Shown: in pieces, positions 10,735 through 20,500 of the stretch
Position numbering within the stretch: position 1 is the stretch's first letter
Layout: the number at the start of each line of letters is the position of its first letter
Assembly (NCBI RefSeq): GCF_027172205.1
Contig: NC_070614.1
Coordinates: forward strand, 38,260,001 to 38,324,000
Source of the DNA: Podarcis raffonei
Taxonomy: Eukaryota > Chordata > Lepidosauria > Squamata > Lacertidae
DNA length: 64,000 bases
Direction: 5' to 3'
The notes under the pieces: model-generated
What the model saw: the letters and a program-made list of their open reading frames with translations, nothing else
What the model was told of the DNA's origin: nothing
Database searches by the model: none
Position numbers and translations under genes: made by a program

Positions 10735-11204
10735 TTCCAATGTGATTTTGAACCCTTTAATAATACTTATTATTATTGTTGTTATTATTATTATTATTAT
10801 CGCTACTTTGTTTCTTTCAAACTGTTATAACCTGTTTCTCTTCGACAAGACTGGACGTTTGCAATACAGGATAATGCACGCCGGCTTTTTGTCACATCGT
10901 TAATGGATTTCTTACATCTCCGGACGTTTTCATGCAGGTGTTTGCTTTGGGTTGTAATATGAATGGAGAACACGGGGGGTGGGGAGGAACCCTAGTAAGT
11001 TGCCCAGTGCATGCGTGCAATTTTACAATAGTTCAAACCCTCCCCCGCGTTTCTTTGCTGCAGTGCTTTCACACGTGCACATGAATAACGCCAGACGGCC
11101 AATCACGTCGTCCTGAAGGTGCTTTGCTAGGGAAAAGAAGGCATAGGGGATTTCTTTTCACTTGGTGCACGTTTGCCGTTTAGTGGCTGGCTATGAATCC
11201 AGGT

Positions 11205-11350
11205 GGCTAGAAATGAATACACACATCCCAAAAATCCTGGGAACCGTGGTATGTTAGGGGTGCTGGGAAATGTAGCTTTGTGAGGGGTAAAGGACAGGCC
11301 CCCAGATTCTTTTGCAGGGGGTGGGAGATGTGCTTTAAATGTATGGTGTG
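11205..11350. mobile_element. Palindromic MITE, 'ttctgggcactgtag' family (copy 2)
   Basis: It begins 'atcctgggaaccgtggtatg' and ends 'gtgctttaaatgtatggtgt'. The centre, 'ggtgctgggaaatgtagctt', is shared with the other copies. Confidence 0.6.
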
Positions 11351-11508
11351 TCAGCTGCAGAGAAACCCTGCTGAATTAATAAACTTAAGTTCATCACATT
11401 CATTGGTTTCAATAGGCCTGTACTCGTGTTGGCTTAGATACAACCCAATGGGCATTTGATTGATGGCAGGTGGGGGCAGGGAGGCAAGTAGCGGAGTCAG
11501 ATGCTATA

Positions 11509-11717
11509 CAGTGGTACCTCAGGTTAAGTACTTAATTTGTTCCGGAGGTCCGTTCTTAACCTGAAGCTTAACCACTTTAGCTAATGGGGCCTCCTCCTGC
11601 TGCTGCGCCGCCGGAGCATGATTTCTGTTCTCATCCTGAAGCAAAGTTCTTAACCCGAGGTACTGTTTCTGGGTTAGCGGATGTAACCTGAAGCTTATGT
11701 AACCCGATGTACCACTA
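11509..11717. mobile_element. Tigger-like (Tc1/mariner) MITE, 'cagtggtacctcaggttaag' type
   Basis: The terminal inverted repeats are CAGTGGTACCTC at the left and a slightly worn 'gatgtaccacta' at the right, flanked by TA on both sides. The interior 'taacctgaagc' units are repeated. A sister copy at 17884-18109 shares most of the interior. The 5' CAGTGGTACCTCG-like termini and TA target duplication fit the TcMar-Tigger group. It is non-coding. Confidence 0.7.
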
Positions 11718-12224
11718 TACTTTCTTTGAATGTCCTGAAAAATGTGAAGTTGCATGACATTATCATTGCTAATGTATCAGAAATTATTTGATGACTTAAA
11801 AGAAAAAAGTTGCAACAGGAAACTCTGCCCCAGAGCATGTGCAGAGTGTATTTCCCTGAGCACTGCATAATCCCCTTTACAGCTGTGGGGACAGGTTGAG
11901 CTGTGGGTGTCGCATCCTTTTTAAAAATTTGTCTCTGAACTTCTCTGCAATTAACCATTCGGGACCAATTTCCTTCCAAATAGCGATATTTCCACCTCCT
12001 CGGTCAATGCCAAAGACACTGTCAGCCCTACTAACACACTGACAGCTGCTTCCTTTTGAGTCACCTCAGGGACTTTCCGGGTCTAAGATAAGGAAGCTTT
12101 CGACCTTGTTTGACCACAAAACTCCAGTTTTTTACATACTGTCACGTTCAGTTCCCCTTTGAAATGACCAGTCTGTTGGATAAAAATATTCTATTCTACA
12201 GGGGTATATTCTAGAGGCAAACAA

Positions 12225-12310
12225 AACAGGGGTGGGGGATCTTTTTCAGCCAGTAGGTCACATTCCCTTCAGAACAAACTTCTGTTCTGAGGGCCACATG
12301 CTAGTGGTGG
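12225..12310. repeat. Possible hAT-type repeat fragment
   Basis: 'caggggtgggggatcttttt' near the left edge and 'ctgagggccacatgctagtg' resemble hAT MITE ends found widely in reptile genomes. No matching right terminus was found. Confidence 0.35.
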
Positions 12311-12805
12311 ATAGGGCCCGAGACCAAAGGCGGCGGAGAGCAACCATCTTAAAGGAAGTTAGTTTCTATACGCACACATGCCTCCCTTTCTATTACTCAT
12401 CCATTATGAGATTTGCCAGTTCAGGCAAAACCACTTGGGAAGGGAGACAGATACTGAGAGAGTCTACATTTTGCATCTTGAGAGCTCTGCTGCTGTTTGC
12501 CAGATGTGTTGCACAGCTGGCTCAAGTAACCAAGAGGCCCTTCCTTATTATCACTTCATTTATTCCCAGGTTGAAGGCCTGGTCTGGCGCCCAGCCATTA
12601 GGCAAACTCCAAGTTTGATATGTGACATGCTTCATAACACGTTTGATATTGTTACATGCTGCCATAGTCTCCACCAATGGCTGCATGGGGTTTGTGTTTC
12701 CTTCAGAAAATTGGGCACAAGGGAGGCTATAGTGTTTTATTATTATATATGGATTATACACACACACACACATAACCTGAAACTGTCGCTGGAGGAGCTC
12801 ACAGC

Positions 12806-13150
12806 TACAAAACGGCAACAAAACATTGGCAGAAGTTGGGAACGGATCCCAAATTCTGGGGTTTGTAGTTAATGAAGTTACCCCTGGTTTGAATATCAAT
12901 TACTCAGTTGTGGGGGCGCTACAAACTGTGGGGTTTGAAATGACTATAAAACATTGACACAGGTTTGGAGTGAATTGGACAATGTTGGATTTCTGGGTGT
13001 TAACTACAAACCCCCATTTGATATTTGTTGAGCGAAACAAAATACATGGATCGTTCTACAAAACGCTACAAAATGATTACAAAACCCTACAAAAGTTTGG
13101 AGAGGATCCCAAATGTTGGGGTTCATAGTTAATGATGCTCTCTCTGCCTC
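12806..13150. repeat. Diverged tandem repeat, three units of about 110-140 bp
   Basis: Units start near 12806, 12919 and 13057, each with 'ctacaaa(ac)'. They share 'agaagttgggaacggatccc'/'aaagtttggagaggatccca', then 'aaat(t/g)(c/t)tggggtt' and 'tagttaatga'. Unit 2 is the most worn. The array has no coding frame and does not match other repeats in the window. Confidence 0.6.
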
Positions 13151-13388
13151 CTGGTTACATTACTTCCCCTCTGCTTTATCTACAAAGGGAGGACCCCATT
13201 CATTTGCATTCTAACACCCAAGTTTGCCTGACTTCATTAGCACTTGTCAAATTAGCTAGGATTACACTGTCCAATACACAACCCAGGAAGTGTGCCTACT
13301 TAACTAGCTTTTACGTGTACTAATAACACAAGCTTATCGGTGGGTCCATCACACCTCTTACTACCCCAATGCACACTTGGGTCTAGCT

Positions 13389-13620
13389 CCTTGGTTCCCA
13401 ACGTGGGGCACACGCCTCACAGTGGGGCAATTTGATTTTTAGGGGGGCAATTTGAGAAAGTGTTATTAACAGTTCATGGCCTTTTAGGCTTCCTCCACGT
13501 GAATAGGAGTTTACTTTTTGAATAATAAGAATTACAGTATATGTCACGGTGGGGGGCGGGGAATCAGGATTTTAGAGATGCTTAGGTGGGGCATGGCCAA
13601 AAAATGGTTGGGAACCACTG
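13389..13620. mobile_element. hAT-superfamily MITE with perfect 8-bp target duplication
   Basis: The left end 'ccttggttcccaacg' mirrors the right end 'ttgggaaccactg'. The 8-mer GTCTAGCT flanks the element on both sides (13381-13388 and 13621-13628), and an 8-bp duplication is the hallmark of hAT transposition. The interior 'gtggggcaatttgat'-type sequence is non-coding. Confidence 0.85.
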
Positions 13621-14099
13621 GTCTAGCTATTTCCCAGTTCTAACATACCAGTTCCAATTAAATTCTAACATTTATTAAATACAAGCATTTAGCACCCACA
13701 GATCTATAATGAAATATGAAAGTTGGTGTGTGTACATAGGTAGGCATGATTTTATTTTTAGATAGCAGTCCATACTGCATTGTGTGAGCAAAAGTTGGCA
13801 ATAGTGTGCACAAAGGCAGAACAAGATATTTGTTGAAAGCAGACTGCTGCCAAGATGTTGCCTTCAGGGATGTGCAGCCGTGCTGTTGTTGAAACAACAG
13901 ACAAAAGAACAAAAGGCTGAGTGTGTACGATGTGTGGCAAAATTATTGCAGACGCATATGGCATGAAGTTTTCCTTATAAAGCTACCTTGAAGCAGAAGC
14001 AAGTTGGGGAGGAGGATACTGCAGCTACAGAAAGGAGCCAGTGTACTTTTACCAAATCTCTGGCTTCCAATTTTTCGCTGCCTCTAGGCCACACAAACC

Positions 14100-14275
14100 A
14101 CACATTTAAAGCACTTCAAACAGTCATGGCTTTCTCCAAATAATTCTGGGTGCTAAAGTTTGTTAAGGGTGCTGACAGTTGTCCGGAGGCCTCTATTCCC
14201 CGCAGACAACTACAATTTCCAGAGTACCCTGTGAAGAGGAATTGACTGTTAAACCACTCTGAGAATTATACCCCT
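14100..14275. mobile_element. Palindromic MITE, 'ttctgggcactgtag' family (copy 3)
   Basis: 'catttaaagcacttcaaaca' at the left and 'aattctgggtgctaaagttt' mirror 'actacaatttccagagtacc' and 'gttaaaccactctgagaatt' at the right. Confidence 0.6.
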
Positions 14276-14350
14276 GTCTTTAGAGCAACTGAAAACATCA
14301 AACAAGAAGCCATTTATTGCTGCCTTTGTCAGAAAGGGAACTGTCCTTTT

Positions 14351-14351
<1 letters not shown>

Positions 14352-14388
<37 letters not shown>
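14352..14388. repeat. (CT)n microsatellite
   Basis: A pure CT dinucleotide run lies about 110 bases before the likely start codon of the Ig receptor gene. Confidence 0.9.
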
Positions 14389-14389
<1 letters not shown>

Positions 14390-14500
14390 CCAACCCAACA
14401 TTATGACTGATGATGGATCATCATTTCCTGGGCATCATATTTATATACTGGGATGTCCAGACACTCGGATTCTTATTTGAGGACTCTGCATGTTTTAAGG

Positions 14501-14537
14501 ATGCCTGTTACTCTCCCCTTCTTACTGCTTACGATCT
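14501..14537 (+). CDS. Probable signal-peptide exon of the Ig receptor
   Basis: ATG at 14501 opens MPVTLPFLLLTI and is followed in phase 1 by the donor 'T|GTGAGT' at 14538. Leukocyte-receptor-complex genes typically start with a short exon encoding half a signal peptide, then a mini-exon of about 33-36 bases, then Ig exons, all in phase 1. The hydrophobic start, phase and distance fit. I could not place the mini-exon between 14538 and 14852. Confidence 0.6.
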
Positions 14538-17500
14538 GTGAGTACGGTTGAGCTCAGTGGGGTGGGAAGTATCTATTCAGCTGGTAAAATCAGAGGGGCA
14601 TTGAATTCTGGGACTGCAGCAGCATCAGCAAGGAGGAGAGAAGTGGCTAGGGCTATCTGAAGATGTTTCTTGCTGCCTGATGAAACCCGGCTGGGTGGGT
14701 AGTTAGATGAGAGCGAGGATTTGAGTTGCGTAGACACCATGCATTTAAAGCGCATTCAAAGCCCACATGCCTCAAAGAATCCTGGGAACTGTAGACATGG
14801 GATCTTGAATCAGCATTCCTGGGTTTTGACAGTCGGCCCTTCTCTCTTTCAGCCCTGCCGAAGCCCTCCATCTTCTGGCTCCAAGCTCCGGATGCAGATG
14901 AGAAGCACCACCTCCGATGTACGGCTCAAGGGGCATATTTCGGCAGCTGGTTCTACCTGTACCAGGGAGGGAGCCCGGAGGCCGTGGCTGAAAAGCAAGC
15001 CTTGCCCACCCAATCTGAAGTGACCTTTGAGGTGCACAACTTTGGGCCCAGGGACCAATTCCGCTGCAGCTATGAGATCTGGGAGGCAGGGAAGCCCATT
15101 CGCTCCCCGCTCAGCAGCCCTGCAAACATCACAGAGGGTAAGTGTTGGGCCGTACAACTCAGTGACCATACTGGGAAGGTCATGTGCAATAATAGGCCCA
15201 AAGTGGTGCAGGAGGGTTGGTGTGAGATCCAGTGGGACTGGGACTGGTCCAGGAATAGGACTTTATGGTAGTGAAGGACTTAGGGCAATGATGCTGGCCT
15301 TTAGCAAGGATGAGGAACCTGTGGCTCTCCCAACATTGTTGGATTCCATCAGTCAGGATCTTGACCTTGATGAAGATGACACCCTGTGAGGAAGGCTGAT
15401 GAGAAGGGGTTGATTTTTTTGAACATTTGTTATGATTATTTAGGCTTGCCATACGTCAGGAAAATTCTTGACATGTCCTGGTTTTCGGGTATAAAAATGG
15501 CATCGGAGGAATTTTGCCAAATCTGCAATGACAGGGAAAACCTGTGTATATGACAACGCGAAGGAAAAAGCAACAGAAACAGCTCCAAAAGCTTAAAATC
15601 ACTATTTTGGGGGGAGGTTTCCCTAAAAAACCTCAACAACAAGGGTTTGTTCCCCAAAAGCTGAACAATTTTGGGTCTTCCTTAAAAAAAGGTCAACTTA
15701 CTTTGTGAGTGTCAGGAATATAGCAACCCTAGGATTGCTTATACTATACCCTATACTTACACGATCAAGCTGCTATGAAATGTATGCACTTTAAACGTTT
15801 AGCATTTACAAATCATTTGTACACTTTACAGTATAGATCTATTTATTACTATGTATTTTATAACATATGTTCAAGCTTCTGGTCACTATGGAAACATAAA
15901 CATTTAAGCCTCTATGAAAATTTTCACATACATTGCTAGTTTTTGTACCATTTGGTATGATCCTGCCATGCAGCAGCTACTGGTTATATTATTGTTGACA
16001 TGCAACTGCACTGGAATGTGCATTATATTTGTAATTAATTGATATCTTGAATGATTTATATTTCATTTTATGATGGCTTTAAAATGTTGCAATGTTCATA
16101 TAATCACACAGAGTTATTTGCTGGATTGTCATACTATATTTTGAAGTGATTTAGTATTTGAGCTATTCTAAACATATACTGTACTGATTTGCATTTTTGT
16201 TGTTCTACTGCAAGCTGTTTTAAGCACATTTATAATATCAATGTAAATAATAAACAGACAAGCACACAAAGGCAGTATGTTTGAACCCCTTCTCTTTCCA
16301 AAGGTTTGTCGCTACTGTTTTTACTGTTGTCATTTTGCAAATACACTATCTACCTTTAAAGCACATTAGAAGCACGTTCTTAACCTCCAAGAATTCTGGG
16401 CACATTAGTTTACTGCTTACAGAGTTACAATTCCCAGCACCCTTAACAAACTACAGTGCCCAGACTTCTCTGAGGGTGGGTGTGTTTCAAGCATGCTTTA
16501 AAGGTATAGTGAGTATAGTGGTACCTTGGTTCTCAAATCCGTTCTGGAAGTCTGTCCAAAACCAAAGCGTTCCAAAACCAAGGCACACTTTCCCATTGAA
16601 AGTAATGCAAAACGGATTAACCCGTTCCAGACTTTTAAAAACAACCCCTAAAACAGCAATTTAACACGAATTTTACCATCTAACAAGACCATTGATCCAT
16701 AAAATGAAAGCAATAATCAATGTACTGCACTATAAAATAAATATGACAGTATTGTAGATGATAAATAATAATAATAATAAATTCTTACCTGCACTGATTA
16801 TAATCATTGTTTGGATGGGGCGGGGGGCTTTTATCCATTTCCACAGTCACACAATCAATCAACCAGTAGCTGAACTGGGTTCCACATAGTCACAAAAACA
16901 AATTAACTGAAAAAACCACAAAAACGCAAAATAAACAGCAAAAACAAAAGCACCAAATTCAATCCATTCTGGAAGTCTGTTTGACTTCTGAAATGTTCAA
17001 AAACCAAGGTGCAGCTTCTTATTGTTGCAGGCGCCCCGGAAACAATAGTCGACAACCGCATCGGACGTTCGGCTTCCAAAAAACATTTGATAACCGGAAC
17101 ACTTACTTCCGGGGTTTTGGTGTTTGGGAACCAAGGTGCCACTGTATGCAGCTTGTGTATTTTGATATGAATTGGTTTTTGTTGTTTTATGGGGAATGTT
17201 TTAAAAATGATATTGATATTTTTTTCAGCCACCTTGTATTACTATGCAAAAAGAAGCAACCTATTACTATTTTTATTAACAGCTGAGAATAAGGTCTGAG
17301 GCTCAGTAAACAAGCTTTTCTCTCCCACTCACAGACCATTACCCCAAGCCATCCATCTCTGCGAGTCCCAGTACTGAGGTCCTTGCAGGGCAGGACTGGA
17401 CTGTCTGTTGTCAGGCTCCATTACTAGGGGTCAACTTTGTCCTCTACCAGGCCAGGGACTTTCGGATAGAGGTCACTCCTCGAGGGGACTCTGACACTGC

Positions 17501-20500
17501 TGAATTCTCCTTGAAGAATGTCACCATGGCCGATGCAGGCCGATATACCTGTTACTACCACAGCACCATAGAGCCCATCATCTGGTCAAACGCCAGTGAC
17601 CCAGTGCAGCTGAGAGTTATCGGTGAGGAAACCTTTTGCTATCTTGGGGGCAGAATTTCCAACTTTCTTTTTCTGTGCCTTCAGCAGACATATGGTAAGC
17701 AGAAATTACATTGGCTGGGTTTTTCTTTCTTTTTCTGGCATGGGAAAAACCAGAACCCATTGAACTTTTGCTTGTTGTGGAGCTGCTAAAGGATCCCTGC
17801 CAGAAAAAAAAAGAGAGAGAGAACCTTGTTAGGTGGAGGAGTGGTTTTAGGGATGGGACTTGCTGGTTTGGGAGTGAAATATACAGTGGTACCTCAGGTT
17901 AAGTACTTAATTCGTTCTGGAGGTCCGTATTTAACCTGAAACTGTTCTTAACCTGAAGCACCACTTTAGCTAATGGGGCCTCCTGCTGCTGCCGTGCTGC
18001 TGGAGCCCGATTTCTGTTCTCATCCTGAAGCAAAGTTCTTAACATGAAGCACTATTTCTGGGTTAGCGGAGTATGTAACTTGAAGCGTATGTAACCTGAG
18101 ATACCACTGTACAAGTGTGGATTTCATGCTCTTTATTCAGCTCATAGTAGTGAGGAATGCCAGTTTCCCCAAAATGTCTGCTTTATATACATTATTTACA
18201 CAATGGGCCCCTTGTGATTGGTTAATTCCGGGATTCTTCTGTAGGCCAATCAGGTTGTGGATTCACTCCCACCTGGAGCTGGATTGGGTGGCTCCTGTGG
18301 ACCAATCAGACTGCTGCATTTTGGATCCTATTCAACTCAGTACATAACAGTAGACAGCAGAAGTTGAGAGGAAGGGAACTGAACTGATGCAGATATGGGC
18401 CACCATCCTTTTTGGATTGAGATTTAAGCAATATATTCACAGTCAGAAAGCCAGTGTGATGTGTTGGATAGAGTGGCAGATTGGGAACAAGAATGCCCGG
18501 ATTGAAATCCGTACTCAGCCATGATGCTCACTGATAATAACCCTTGGCCACCCACTTTGTCTCAGTCTAATTTACCTCACGAGGACACCATGGGAATAAA
18601 AGGCAGTACAATGTGCATCAGCCTAAACTCCTTGGAGGAAGGGCAACACTGGGCTAGCTAGACACCTCTCTTCAGGCATTATAATTAATACATGAGTGTG
18701 GGGTACAGTGGTACCTCGCAAGACGAATGCCTCGTAAGACGAAAAACTCGCAAGATGAAAGAGTTTTTCGTTTTTTGAGTTGCTTCGCAAAACGAATTTC
18801 CCTATGGGCTTGCTTCGCAAGATGAAAACGTCTTGCGAGTTTGTTTCCTTTTTCTTAAAAGCGTTAATACCCAGGGAATCCGTGCTTCGCAAGACGAAAA
18901 ATTCACAAGACGAAAAAACTCGCAGAACGAATTAATTTCGTCTTTCGAGGTACCACTGTACCAGGGATGAGCACAATGGTTCAACCTCCACACACACCCA
19001 TTACTGTCCCTGTTGCCCTCCAACTAATGGACAGTGCACTTCTGAAGCAGAAAGCCACCCCCCTCCCATGGAGGTTCCTCATGTGCTTTAGGACATTACG
19101 GAAAGTTCCTCCCCACCTTATATAATAATAATAATTTACTATTTATACCCTGCCCATCTGGCTGGGTTTCCCTAGCCACTCTGGGTGGCTCCCAACAGAA
19201 TATTAAAAACACGATAAAATATCAAACATTAACAACCTCCCTAAACAGGGCTGCTTCAGATGTCTTCTAAAAGTCAAATAGTTGTTTATTTCCTTGACAT
19301 CTGATGGGAGGGCGTTCCACAGGGCAGGTGCCACTACCGAGAAGGCCCTCTGCCTGGTTCCCTGCAACTTCACTTCTCACAGTGGGGGAACCACCAGAAG
19401 GCCCTCGAAGCTGGACCTCAGTGTCCGGGCTGAACGATGGAGGTGGAGATGCTCCTTCAGGTATACTGGGCCAAGGCTGTTTAGGGCTTTAGGGCACCTA
19501 GTGCATCTTCTACAAGCTGGAGAGTGACAAGGAATGCATCCTGGGAGTTGAGCTAGCAACAGTCGTCTTCAGTGCTCCCCCAGCTTGCATACTTAACTCC
19601 TAATTATAATGCCAGCAGAGGACTTCTCATCTTTCTATCTGCAAATGTTTTCCCAATTTCCCACAATCAAGGCACAGGAAGAGTTTCAGCATTAAAACTC
19701 ATGGACTTGTTACTTTTTACATAGTTTGGAAATAGAAAACTCCAGAAAATTCCAGTAATCAAGAAAATAGGTCTGCAAAAGCATTTCTTGACAAAAGCTA
19801 CAGCCACCTCATTTGTCCGCTGACATTCCAGGACTCCCAAGCCCGAAAAGCAGATGACAGCTAAAAATAAATTATGAGTTGTATTCAGCTAACTTTTACT
19901 CAGGATAGGCAACCGAAAGCAATGGAACGTAGGCATGGTCATTAATTTTAATGGGCATTTGTTGAGTAAAAGGCAGTTGAATGTAGCCCTATAACCCAGA
20001 AGTGAAACATTAATATTAATTGAACTGTACTCAGATTTTACTAAGATGTCTGAACTATCCTGATCCTACAATGGAGATTTTGTGCGTTTTACACTTGAGT
20101 TCCCAATTTTGCACAAAGTGCCAAAGGTTGCGGGGGAGGGAAGGATAGGTTAGGGAAAGACTGGACTGGTCACATTTTAATCATGTCCATTCTTTTCTTT
20201 AAAGAATTGCAATTTATTTTGCTTATGTATTCCTTGCCCTTCCATTTATCTTTTGTATCCTGGGGCATTCTGAGAGTCCTGCTTGATTCTCAGAAAAAGA
20301 AAGAAAGCCAGATCAACACTGAGCATCCCTTAAGCTATATCTTTTTGTTTTCACACTTCTCCTCTTCCAGATGCAACTGTGGTCCTCAGTTACCTGGAGG
20401 TGTTGGTGGACTCTGCAGGAAGATATCGAGTGAATTGCTCAGTTCCTTCTGCTGCTGAGGGCTGGTTTTATCTTTACCAAGGTGGGCAGCTCTTTGCTGA

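Larger units (their letters stand above)
10731..14500. other. Intergenic region between NDUFA3 and the Ig receptor
   Basis: No coding exon is supported on either strand. Contents are a 'ttctgggcactgtag' MITE (11205-11350), a Tigger-like MITE (11509-11717), a possible hAT-type repeat (about 12225-12310), a diverged tandem repeat (12806-13150), a hAT MITE with 8-bp duplication (13389-13620), another palindromic MITE (14100-14275) and a CT run (14352-14388). The sequence around 10830-11200 is non-repetitive and mildly CpG-containing, without a recognised function. Confidence 0.6.
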
